11,513 nucleotides of DNA from an uncultured Collinsella sp. (lineage in GTDB: Bacteria > Actinomycetota > Coriobacteriia > Coriobacteriales > Coriobacteriaceae). Each line of letters starts with the position of its first letter. Position 1 is the first letter of the stretch. Both the position numbers and the translations under genes were made by a program. Below, piece after piece: positions 5,451 through 11,513 of the stretch. The notes under the pieces are model-generated. The model saw nothing but the letters and a program-made list of their open reading frames with translations, was not told the origin of the DNA and made no database searches. The stretch covers positions 1 to 11,513 of the forward strand of contig CABSZR010000028.1 of NCBI GenBank assembly GCA_902482185.1. The letters are read 5' to 3'.

Positions 5451-6107
5451 CTATTTACCACCTTTCATAGCCGGAATTCGGCCAACAACGGGAATGCCCA
5501 GGAGCTCTTCTGCCTCTTCGGCACCGCGGATGCGGGTGTTGAGCATGTCTGCCAAAACGACATAGGCAACTGCGATAAAGATGCCCGCGAGGAACGCGAC
5601 AGCAACGTACAGCATACGCTTGGGGCCGCTGGGGGCTTCGGGGGTCTTAGCCTCGTCGATAACGTTGATGCTCTGGGCAGCGCCGACGTTCTGAGCGACC
5701 GTACTCACCGAGCTAGCTATGGCCTTTGCGACCTTAGCCGTCTCCTTGGCATCGGTGCCGGTAACCGAAAGCGTAATGACACGCGTGGTGGTCTCGGAGG
5801 AAACAGACACCTTGTAGTCATCTAGATCGGTGAGGCCCAGTTCATTGGCTGCGCCGCTCTTAACGCTATCGCTATCCAGCAGCGTGGCGATATCGTTGGA
5901 AAGCATCTGACTCGCCGAGAGATCGTTGTAGCTCATCTGACCGCTATCGTCGGTCTTGGCGAGAATGTACATGCTCGTCGTCGCGGTATAGGTGTTGTCC
6001 ATCGCAACGAAGGACACGATGCCCATGGCGATCGCGCAGACCACCGGAAGGGTGATGACCAGCTGAAGGTGCTTCTTCAGCAGCTGGAACAGTTCGAGAA
6101 GGGTCAT
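5451..6107 (-). CDS. cpsC: Wzz/CpsC-like chain-length determinant and tyrosine-kinase adaptor
   Basis: This 218-residue polysaccharide co-polymerase is predicted to sit in the membrane with both ends inside, activating the neighbouring kinase and setting chain length. Two hydrophobic segments lie at about 16-36 and 165-186, flanking an extracytoplasmic region that includes YTATTSMYI and SQMLSNDI, typical of Wzz. The proline-containing TPEAPSGPKR (155-164) just before the second segment is the usual family signature. The cytoplasmic tail after 187 is short and ends GIPVVGRIPAMKGGK, as in CpsC proteins that engage a separate kinase. The ATG at 6107 has AAAGG 8 bases upstream. It is the first gene of the cpsC-cpsD-cpsB run, here with the phosphatase last; in pneumococcus the phosphatase comes first. 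Confidence 0.9.
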   Translation of the reverse strand: MTLLELFQLLKKHLQLVITLPVVCAIAMGIVSFVAMDNTYTATTSMYILAKTDDSGQMSYNDLSASQMLSNDIATLLDSDSVKSGAANELGLTDLDDYKVSVSSETTTRVITLSVTGTDAKETAKVAKAIASSVSTVAQNVGAAQSINVIDEAKTPEAPSGPKRMLYVAVAFLAGIFIAVAYVVLADMLNTRIRGAEEAEELLGIPVVGRIPAMKGGK

Positions 6108-6185
6108 GCAGCTTGCCTTTCATTTCCCCAGTTCGGATTGACAAAACTGTCCGTATGTTATCGCATCTTTTTACCGAGACCAAAC

Positions 6186-6216
6186 TCTATACATAAGAAA
6201 CAGGCTCTCCTGTAAA
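6186..6216 (-). promoter_or_regulatory. Candidate promoter for the cpsC-cpsD-cpsB operon
   Basis: On the minus strand TTTACA (6211-6216) precedes TATAGA (6186-6191) with a 19-base spacer; TATGTA (6190-6195) gives a 15-base alternative. Both spacings are off the 17-base optimum, so the call is weak. It sits between the likely terminator of the kinase gene and the cpsC start, in an AT-rich gap of 195 bases with no other gene. Confidence 0.3.
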
Positions 6217-6248
6217 AATGTCGGAAGCAATCGTAAAATTGCACAACA

Positions 6249-6277
6249 ACGCCGCACCCGAAAGTCAAATGCGGCGT
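6249..6277 (-). terminator. Probable terminator after the PhoR-like kinase gene
   Basis: ACGCCGCA (6249-6256) and TGCGGCGT (6270-6277) form an 8-bp stem with a 13-base loop, 25 bases downstream of the kinase stop. On the minus strand it is followed by TGTTGTGCAATTTT, a weak T-rich tail, so termination may be partial. Confidence 0.5.
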
Positions 6278-6302
6278 CTACATCAATATCTATGTTGTAT
6301 CG

Positions 6303-7727
6303 CTATGCGAATGGCTCGTCCTGCTGTATGGGAAACGTCACCGTAATGGTGGTTCCCACGCCCAACTCGCTCGACAGATCGAGCGTGGCGTGATGATACA
6401 GGGCCGCATGCTTGACAATGGCAAGCCCCAGACCGGTTCCGCCGCGTGCCTTGGACCTACTCTTGTCCACGCGATAGAACCGCTCAAATACCTTGCCCTG
6501 TTCTTCAGGCGCGATACCGATTCCCGTGTCGGCGACCGCAAGGAACGGATGGCCTTCGTCGTTGGTGCCGCACTGCAGCGTAACCGTACCGCCGGGTCGA
6601 TTGTAGCGGATGGCGTTGCTTGCCAGATTATAGATGAGCTCGTCAATCAAGCGCGACACGCCCTCGATGACCACAGGCTTGGTCTCATGACTTATCGTCA
6701 CATTCGCCTGACGGGCGACCTGTTCAAGACGCTGCTCGACCGCGTAGATGGCACGCGAGAGCTCAATAGGCTCCGTGGACCCAATGGGCACCGCCTCGCC
6801 CTCAGCTGCACGCTCGGCCTCGTCCAAGTTAGACAGCGTAAGGATATCGTTGACAAGCGCTGCCAAGCGGCCCGCCTCACGATAGATGCGACCGCCAAAG
6901 TTGCGCAGGTCGCCCTCGCCCTCGACCATGCCGTTTGCGATGAGCTCGGCATAGCCCGAAATCGCCGTAAGCGGCGTCTTGAGCTCATGGGTGATATTCG
7001 CCGTGAACTCGCGGCGCATACGGTCGTTGTCCGCTAGCACCGCCATTTGGCGCTTGAGTTCCTGGCGCTGCGACTCGATACGCTCAAGCATGGGGACCAT
7101 CTCGGCATAGGCGTGCTCATAGCTACGGCGTGGGTGGTCCAAATCCACCTCTTGCAACGGCGCGATGATGGCACGGGACTCGCGGCGCGCCATAAAAAAC
7201 GAGAGTACCGCACCCGCTGCTGCGATAAGCAGCATCGGCGCCACCATCGACAGCAAAATCGCCGCAACGCCAGGCTGGGCCTGCGCCAAGCGGACAACCT
7301 GGCCGTTATCAAGGGCGACGGCGCGATACAGCATAATCTCGTCGAGCGTAGAGCTTGCGCGCTCCGCGGAACCCAAACCACTCTCAAAGGCCTCGATGAC
7401 CTCGGGGCGATCGCCATGGTTGGGCAGTGTGGAAGGCGACGCCTCGTTGTCGTAGGCAACCGATCCATCCTTGTTAATCAGCGTGATGCGCAAGTCCTCG
7501 CGATCGAGACTACGCAAGAACGGGATGGGCTCCTGCTGTTCGTCGAGAGCGGCAGCAATGAGCTCGGTTTCCTGCGCCAGATTGGCACTCGTGGCATCCG
7601 CCAAGGTGTTTTGCACAAAGAACGCACCCAGCACCGTAAACGCCACGATAACCGCCATGGCGCAGACAAAGATCGTCACAAAAACGCGGTGCGACAGCGT
7701 ATGTTTTCCCTGGGGGGCGAAGACCAC
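6303..7727 (-). CDS. phoR: PhoR-like membrane sensor histidine kinase
   Basis: A 474-residue sensor kinase, probably partner of the regulator just upstream. Two membrane segments (about 14-38 and 154-179) enclose an extracytoplasmic region of about 115 residues. A short linker without a convincing HAMP motif leads to the HisKA domain, with His247 in FTANITHELKTPLTAISGY. The ATPase domain has the N box (LIYNLASNAIRYN, 364-376), DTGIGI (400-405), FERFYRVD and GGTGLGLAIVKHA (429-441), so it should be active. The start is GTG at 7727: GGAGGAG lies 6 bases upstream and the regulator stop is only 3 bases before it, indicating coupled translation. Linkage to pstB supports a phosphate-sensing role, but PhoR and other IIIA kinases (for example WalK) share this architecture, so the signal is inferred. 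Confidence 0.88.
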   Translation of the reverse strand: MVFAPQGKHTLSHRVFVTIFVCAMAVIVAFTVLGAFFVQNTLADATSANLAQETELIAAALDEQQEPIPFLRSLDREDLRITLINKDGSVAYDNEASPSTLPNHGDRPEVIEAFESGLGSAERASSTLDEIMLYRAVALDNGQVVRLAQAQPGVAAILLSMVAPMLLIAAAGAVLSFFMARRESRAIIAPLQEVDLDHPRRSYEHAYAEMVPMLERIESQRQELKRQMAVLADNDRMRREFTANITHELKTPLTAISGYAELIANGMVEGEGDLRNFGGRIYREAGRLAALVNDILTLSNLDEAERAAEGEAVPIGSTEPIELSRAIYAVEQRLEQVARQANVTISHETKPVVIEGVSRLIDELIYNLASNAIRYNRPGGTVTLQCGTNDEGHPFLAVADTGIGIAPEEQGKVFERFYRVDKSRSKARGGTGLGLAIVKHAALYHHATLDLSSELGVGTTITVTFPIQQDEPFA

Positions 7728-7730
7728 GGG

Positions 7731-8459
7731 TTACTCCTCCGATGCGGTGGCCGCGGTGTCGTCGCCTTTGGCACCATCGCCGGCAGAAGGCTCGGCCAAG
7801 CGGTAGCCCACGCCGCGCACGGTCTCGATGGCGCTGGCATGCTCGCCCAGTTTTTGGCGAAGCGTCTGCACGTGCACGTCAACGGTGCGCGAACCGCCGT
7901 CGAAGTCCCAGCCCCACACGCTCTGCAGCAACGACTCGCGGGTAAAAACCACGCCGGGCTTGCGCATGAGGTACTCGAGCAGGTCGAACTCGCGCAGGGT
8001 GAGCTTAAGCGGCTCGCCGGCAACGGTCACCTCGCGATGGCTGGGCGAGAGCACGATGTCGCCCACGCTGAGCACATCGCTCGCCTGCTTGACCATGCCG
8101 CCGCGACGCAGCAGTGCGCGGCAGCGGCTCGCAAGCTCCATGAGCGAAAACGGCTTAGTCAGGTAATCGTCGGCACCGCCATCGAGCGCCATCACCTTGT
8201 CGAGCTCGGTATCCTTGGCGGTAAGCATCATGATGGGCACCGTCGCCGTCAGGCGATCGGCACGCAGTCGACGCATAATCGCCAAGCCATCGGTATCGGG
8301 CAGCATGATGTCGAGCAGGACGGCATCGGGTACCCGTCGCGCCACGGCAGCCTTAAACTCACCGTCGCACGAAAAGCCTTCGGCCTCAATCCCCTGCTTG
8401 CGCAGCGCATAGACCGTCAAATCCCTGATGTTGTCATCGTCCTCGACGTAATAGATCAT
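7731..8459 (-). CDS. phoB: PhoB/PhoP-like OmpR-family response regulator
   Basis: A 242-residue transcription factor with an N-terminal receiver (YYVEDDDNIRD, phosphoacceptor Asp50 in LLDIMLPD, the Thr of MMLTAKD and Lys of YLTKPF) and a C-terminal winged helix (LTLREFDLLEYLMRKPG, then TVDVHVQTLRQKLG and RGVGYRL). The tail after the winged helix is acidic and Ala-rich. The ATG at 8459 is preferred because AAAGGGG lies 6 bases upstream; an in-frame ATG at 8483 has no ribosome binding site. It follows pstB by 64 bases and overlaps nothing, while the kinase gene follows within 3 bases. Position beside pstB suggests phosphate-regulon control; the exact ortholog name (PhoB or PhoP) is not proven. 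Confidence 0.87.
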   Translation of the reverse strand: MIYYVEDDDNIRDLTVYALRKQGIEAEGFSCDGEFKAAVARRVPDAVLLDIMLPDTDGLAIMRRLRADRLTATVPIMMLTAKDTELDKVMALDGGADDYLTKPFSLMELASRCRALLRRGGMVKQASDVLSVGDIVLSPSHREVTVAGEPLKLTLREFDLLEYLMRKPGVVFTRESLLQSVWGWDFDGGSRTVDVHVQTLRQKLGEHASAIETVRGVGYRLAEPSAGDGAKGDDTAATASEE

Positions 8460-8499
8460 GTTGAACCCCTTTGCGGCCGGCATGACCGCATCTTAACCC

Positions 8500-8513
8500 T
8501 AAAGGTACCTTTA
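8500..8513. promoter_or_regulatory. 14-bp perfect palindrome between pstB and the PhoB-like gene
   Basis: TAAAGGTACCTTTA is its own reverse complement. It lies in the 64-base gap, 41 bases upstream of the regulator start and 10 bases after the pstB stop. It is too short and lacks a tail for a terminator, and the dyad suits a dimeric DNA-binding protein. Function unknown. Confidence 0.4.
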
Positions 8514-8523
8514 CTAGATGGTA

Positions 8524-9399
8524 TCAGCCAAAACGCCCCGTCAAATAATCCGCCGTGCGCGGATCGGTCGGATTCTTGAAGAGTTGCGCGGTGGGCGCGT
8601 GCTCCACCAGCTCACCCAGCAAAAAGAATGCGACCGAATCGGAGATACGCGCCGCCTGCTGCATATTGTGCGTAACGACCACGAGCGTGCAGGTCTCTTT
8701 GAGCTCACAGGCCAGCTGCTCCACCACCAGCGTCGACACAGGGTCGAGTGCCGAGGTCGGCTCGTCCATCAGCAGAATGTCGGGCTGCACGGCCAGCGCG
8801 CGGGCGATGCACAGACGCTGCTGCTGGCCGCCCGAAAGACCCAGACCCGACTCTTTGAGCTTGTCCTTGACCTCATCCCATAGCGCAGCGCGACGAAGGG
8901 AGTCCTCGACCAGCTCGTCGAGCACGACGCGGTCGCGCACACCCATACCGCGCGGCCCATAGGCGACGTTGTCGTAGATGCTCATGGGAAACGGGTTGGG
9001 GCGCTGGAACACCATGCCCACGCGCTGGCGCAAACGGCAGATGTCGTAATCGCCCAGGATATCTTGACCATCGAGCGCAATCTTGCCCTCGATACGGCAA
9101 TCCTTGATGCCGTCGTTCATGCGGTTAAAGCAGCGCAGCAACGTGGACTTTCCGCAGCCCGAAGGCCCGATAAATGAGGTGATCTGCTTGTCGCGGATCT
9201 TGATATTCACGTCCTTGAGCGCATGATGGTCGCCATAGAACAGGTCGAGGCCCTCGACGTCGATGCGCGTCGGCGAGGCGGCAAGATCCTCTGCCGTGGG
9301 GCGAGTCGCATCCCCAACCTCGCGCTCGTGCGCGGCCTCGGCCTGCGCTTCCATGAGTTCTTCAAGCTCCGTGGGCTCCACAGCCGCAGCAGCCGTCAT
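8524..9399 (-). CDS. pstB: Phosphate ABC transporter ATP-binding protein PstB
   Basis: PstB is the ATPase that powers phosphate import through PstC/PstA with the binding protein PstS, and also takes part in phosphate signalling to PhoR. The 291 residues include Walker [10 protein letters not shown] (78-86), the Q-loop in [19 protein letters not shown], the signature [15 protein letters not shown] (188-202), Walker B DILLMDEP (207-214) and the H-loop His244; VFQRPNPFP and the [11 protein letters not shown] end are diagnostic of PstB. An Ala/Glu-rich extension of about 45 residues precedes the core, making it longer than E. coli PstB (257). The ATG at 9399 has GGAGG 8 bases upstream; the GTG at 9414 overlaps that site and is rejected. 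No pstS, pstC, pstA or phoU is in the window: the upstream neighbours are a different two-component pair. Confidence 0.95.
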   Translation of the reverse strand: MTAAAAVEPTELEELMEAQAEAAHEREVGDATRPTAEDLAASPTRIDVEGLDLFYGDHHALKDVNIKIRDKQITSFIGPSGCGKSTLLRCFNRMNDGIKDCRIEGKIALDGQDILGDYDICRLRQRVGMVFQRPNPFPMSIYDNVAYGPRGMGVRDRVVLDELVEDSLRRAALWDEVKDKLKESGLGLSGGQQQRLCIARALAVQPDILLMDEPTSALDPVSTLVVEQLACELKETCTLVVVTHNMQQAARISDSVAFFLLGELVEHAPTAQLFKNPTDPRTADYLTGRFG

Positions 9400-9414
9400 A
9401 CCGCATACCTCCAC

Positions 9415-9440
9415 ATCGATATCAATTCAGCAGTATCGAT
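9415..9440. promoter_or_regulatory. Short inverted repeat in the pstB leader
   Basis: ATCGATA (9415-9421) and TATCGAT (9434-9440) are reverse complements around 12 bases, just upstream of the pstB ribosome binding site. It could be an operator or small leader stem. It is short enough to be chance. Confidence 0.25.
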
Positions 9441-9454
9441 AGTAGAAATCGCGG

Positions 9455-9492
9455 CTCATATGCACGTGAGCGCATTGTCAAGTGTTTGTAAG
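9455..9492 (-). promoter_or_regulatory. Candidate Pho box and pstB promoter (11-base-period direct repeats)
   Basis: Read on the minus strand, CTTACA (9487-9492), TTGACA (9476-9481) and CTCACG (9465-9470) are spaced exactly 11 bases apart and share the pattern n-T-n-A-C-n. Direct repeats at an 11-base period with a TnAC core are how PhoP boxes are built in B. subtilis (TTAACA-like) and Streptomyces (GTTCACC-like). TTGACA also makes a consensus -35; the best -10 is TATGAG (9455-9460) at a short 15-base spacing, as expected for an activator-dependent promoter. Pattern seen; function inferred from position before pstB. Confidence 0.45.
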
Positions 9493-9502
9493 GGCACACT
9501 GG

Positions 9503-10741
9503 CTATGCGGCGGGCAGCTCGATGGTGAATATCGTGTGTTCGGGCGTCGATTCACATGCAACGGTACCGCCGTGTGCCGCGATGATCTCCTTGGCAATAG
9601 CAAGGCCCAGACCGGCACCACCGCGATTGGTCGCACGCGCCGCATCCAGGCGATAGAACTTCTCAAAGATCACCTTGAGCTTAGCCGCAGGGATAGGATC
9701 GCCCTGATTGATAAAGCGAACGCGCACGCCGCCATCGTCTTGGCGCCCGGCCTCAATCGTGATAGTCGAGCCCTCATAGCTATAGGCGACGGCGTTTTTC
9801 ATGATGTTGTTGAACACGCGAGCCATCTTGTCGCCATCCACGAGCACCGTCAGGTCCTCGCGAATATCAACTTGGGCTTCCTTATGCTGCTCGTTGAGGA
9901 TGGGATAGAACTCGTCAGCCACCTGAGCCAGCAGCAACCCCAGATCAACATAGCCGCGCGTGAGCACGATATCGTGGAAGTCAAAGCGCGTGATATCGAA
10001 GAACTCTTCGATGAGCGCATCGAGCCGGTGCGCTTTGTCGAGAGCCACGCCCGTAAAGTGCGCACGTTGCTCAACCGGCAGCTCAGGAGCCTCTTGCAGC
10101 AGCGAAAGATAGCCCACCACACTGGCAAGCGGGGTGCGTAGGTCATGTGCCAAGTACGTGACCAGATCGTCCTTGCGATGCGACTCGTCACGCAGAGCTT
10201 GCTGCACCTTGCGCTCACGGTCACGCACGCGGTTAAGGGCGCCCTCGACCTCCAAGAAGTCGCCGTCGATGTTATCCCAGGTGTCGGGGTGATCGATCAG
10301 GCGATCTTGAATACGAGCGGCCAGCACACAATCGGCATGCTGCTCGCCCTGCTCGTAGCCCTGGTAGTACAGGGCGCGGCCACACAAGAACAGCACGCAC
10401 GCGGCAAGCGCCAGCACAAAGCCAAGCATGTTGAATACAAAGCCGGCATCGAACAGCACCGGCCCTTCGATGCCGCCGAGCGCCATGGCGCCAATCGCCA
10501 ACGTCATGGCCCACGCGGCGCCGCCAATCACCACGCAGCGGCACACGATCTCAAATCGATCGATCAGCAAAAAGCCGACAAGCAGCACCGCCAAGATTCC
10601 GACGATGTTGTCGATGCCAATCAGCAGCAGGCTCAGCAAAAAGAGCAGCACCGTTGCAAGCGCGCGGTTGTCGACGACCAACCTCACGTATTCAAAGAGC
10701 CGATCGGGCACCTCGAACGCTTGCCTATCGTCTTTTGTCAT
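9503..10741 (-). CDS. VanS-like membrane sensor histidine kinase
   Basis: A 412-residue sensor kinase. Hydrophobic stretches between about 28 and 121 suggest up to four membrane segments with little extracytoplasmic sequence. The HisKA domain has His199 in DDLVTYLAHDLRTPLASVVG, followed by YLSLLQEAPELPVEQR, a pattern I associate with VanS-type kinases. The ATPase domain has NNIMKNAVAYS (311-321), a G1 box replaced by FINQGDPIP as in VanS relatives, FEKFYRLD and GGAGLGLAIAKEI. The ATG at 10741 is chosen because GAGGA lies 7 bases upstream and the regulator gene ends 26 bases before it; longer open frame upstream would overlap the regulator. No vanH, vanA/D-type ligase or vanX lies in the window, so glycopeptide resistance cannot be claimed. 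The signal is unknown. Confidence 0.87.
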   Translation of the reverse strand: MTKDDRQAFEVPDRLFEYVRLVVDNRALATVLLFLLSLLLIGIDNIVGILAVLLVGFLLIDRFEIVCRCVVIGGAAWAMTLAIGAMALGGIEGPVLFDAGFVFNMLGFVLALAACVLFLCGRALYYQGYEQGEQHADCVLAARIQDRLIDHPDTWDNIDGDFLEVEGALNRVRDRERKVQQALRDESHRKDDLVTYLAHDLRTPLASVVGYLSLLQEAPELPVEQRAHFTGVALDKAHRLDALIEEFFDITRFDFHDIVLTRGYVDLGLLLAQVADEFYPILNEQHKEAQVDIREDLTVLVDGDKMARVFNNIMKNAVAYSYEGSTITIEAGRQDDGGVRVRFINQGDPIPAAKLKVIFEKFYRLDAARATNRGGAGLGLAIAKEIIAAHGGTVACESTPEHTIFTIELPAA

Positions 10742-10767
10742 ATCAAGATCCTCACAAGCGAAAAGCG

Positions 10768-11463
10768 TTATTCGATGATGTAGCCGACGCCCCAGACGTT
10801 TTTGATAAAGCGTGGCTTTTGTGCGTCGTCGCCGATCTTTTCGCGCAAGTGGCGAATATGCACCATCACCGTATTGTTGGAGCCGGGCATAAAGTCCTCG
10901 TTCCACACCGCGCGGAACAGGTCCTCCACGGCCACCACGCTGCCGCGATGCTCGACCAGATACAGCAAGATTGAATACTCGGTGGGTGTGAGGCGTACCG
11001 GTGCACCGTCCACCGTCACGGAACGAGCGTCGCGGTTGATCTCCAAGCCGTCGAGCTGAATGGTCGGCGACTCGGCCGCCTGTGCACGGCTACCGTAGCT
11101 GGTGTAGCGGCGAAGCTGAGCGTGCACGCGCGCGATGAGCTCCAGCGGACGGAACGGCTTAACCACGTAATCGTCCGCGCCAAGCGAAAGGCCCCCGATC
11201 TTGTCTTGCTGGGCATCGCGCGCCGTCAGCATGATCACGGGATAGGTATGGCTGGAACGGATCGTACGCAGCAGCTCAAACCCATCGATATCGGGCAGCA
11301 TGACATCCAGCAGCGCCAGATCGAACTCCTGCTCCAAAATCGCCTTGGCAGCATCGGCCCCGCTATAGGCAATCTGGACATCAAAGCCCTCTTTTGTAAG
11401 GTAGATACCAACCAAGTCGGCGATGGCCTTTTCGTCATCAACTACCAAAATGTGCTCGTTCAT
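10768..11463 (-). CDS. VanR-like OmpR-family response regulator
   Basis: A 231-residue regulator paired with the kinase that follows. The receiver has ILVVDDEKAIADL, phosphoacceptor Asp53 in LALLDVMLPDIDG, IMLTARD and YVVKPFRPLELIARV; the winged-helix domain has LTPTEYSILLYLVEHRG, NTVMVHIRHLREKIG and NVWGVGYIIE. Overall it resembles VanR and related OmpR-type regulators that partner VanS-like kinases. The ATG at 11463 has AGGAG 6 bases upstream. The regulator-then-kinase order matches the other two-component pair in the window. Targets are not visible; they may lie beyond the right edge. Confidence 0.9.
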   Translation of the reverse strand: MNEHILVVDDEKAIADLVGIYLTKEGFDVQIAYSGADAAKAILEQEFDLALLDVMLPDIDGFELLRTIRSSHTYPVIMLTARDAQQDKIGGLSLGADDYVVKPFRPLELIARVHAQLRRYTSYGSRAQAAESPTIQLDGLEINRDARSVTVDGAPVRLTPTEYSILLYLVEHRGSVVAVEDLFRAVWNEDFMPGSNNTVMVHIRHLREKIGDDAQKPRFIKNVWGVGYIIE

Positions 11464-11483
11464 GCGTGCTCCTCTCGCGCTCC

Positions 11484-11489
11484 ATTATG
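11484..11489 (-). promoter_or_regulatory. Candidate -10 element for the VanR-like operon
   Basis: CATAAT on the minus strand (five of six bases match the sigma-A -10) lies 20 bases upstream of the regulator start. No convincing -35 is seen at normal spacing. Confidence 0.35.
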
Positions 11490-11513
11490 CCCGAGGCGAC
11501 GCACGCCACACAC

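Noticed and set aside
7047..8579. 510-residue open frame on the plus strand
   Set aside because: It spans the antisense of the kinase and the regulator genes and part of the 3' end of pstB. The composition is Arg/His/Ala-rich with no family motif.
9482..9502. Terminator after the VanS-like gene
   Set aside because: Only a 5-bp AGTGT/ACACT stem without a T tract is visible, which is too weak to call. Read-through into pstB is possible.
10742..10906. Longer start of the VanS-like kinase
   Set aside because: The extension overlaps the 3' end of the regulator gene in another frame and lacks a ribosome binding site. The ATG at 10741 has GAGGA at proper spacing.
9503..11463. Glycopeptide resistance locus
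   Set aside because: Only the regulator and kinase resemble VanR/VanS. No D-Ala-D-Lac ligase, VanH or VanX is present, so resistance is unsupported.

Overview
The window reads as a GC-rich, gene-dense chromosomal segment of a gut Actinomycetota of the class Coriobacteriia, most likely Collinsella or a close relative. This is an inference from base composition, codon use, gene content and extragenic palindromes built on GGGACGTTC, which I recall as common in that group. The first ~285 bases are different: more AT-rich, and coding on the minus strand for an internal piece of a Bacteroidota-type PafA-like alkaline phosphatase. The change occurs at about 279-290, exactly at the ribosome binding site of pdxT, so the left edge looks like a chimeric assembly join or a very recent junction. 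The sequence alone cannot say which.

Layout. Bases 1-288 hold the partial phosphatase (minus). pdxT, the glutaminase subunit of pyridoxal 5'-phosphate synthase, lies at 291-878 (plus) and is the only plus-strand gene. Bases 879-1275 contain no gene but hold five stem-loops: two long perfect inverted repeats, a bidirectional terminator, and a tandem pair of 45-base units that each carry the same 10-base prefix before a hairpin. Everything after this is on the minus strand. Read in the direction of transcription, from right to left, the order is: a VanR-like response regulator and a VanS-like histidine kinase (11463-9503); pstB, the phosphate-transporter ATPase (9399-8524); a PhoB/PhoP-like regulator and a PhoR-like kinase (8459-6303); an exopolysaccharide phosphoregulatory set of chain-length/adaptor protein, tyrosine kinase and PHP-type tyrosine phosphatase (6107-4043); a GNAT acetyltransferase (4003-3503); and the chaperone htpG (3300-1276).

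How the parts fit. pstB and the PhoB/PhoR pair form a phosphate-starvation block, but pstS, pstC, pstA and phoU are absent from the window and a second two-component system sits directly upstream of pstB. The pstB promoter region carries three half-site-like hexamers at an 11-base period, which resemble a Pho box. The cps-type kinase, adaptor and phosphatase probably set polysaccharide chain length and export through a tyrosine phosphorylation cycle, but no glycosyltransferases are next to them. The htpG leader contains a terminator-like hairpin with a U tract between its only visible promoter candidate and the start codon, which suggests attenuation or read-through control.

No tRNA, rRNA, CRISPR array, insertion sequence or phage gene is visible. 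The points most worth checking are the left-edge junction, the tandem hairpin units at 1183-1267, the htpG leader hairpin, the Pho-box-like repeats before pstB, and the repeat-like sequence overlapping the stop codons of the acetyltransferase and the tyrosine phosphatase.
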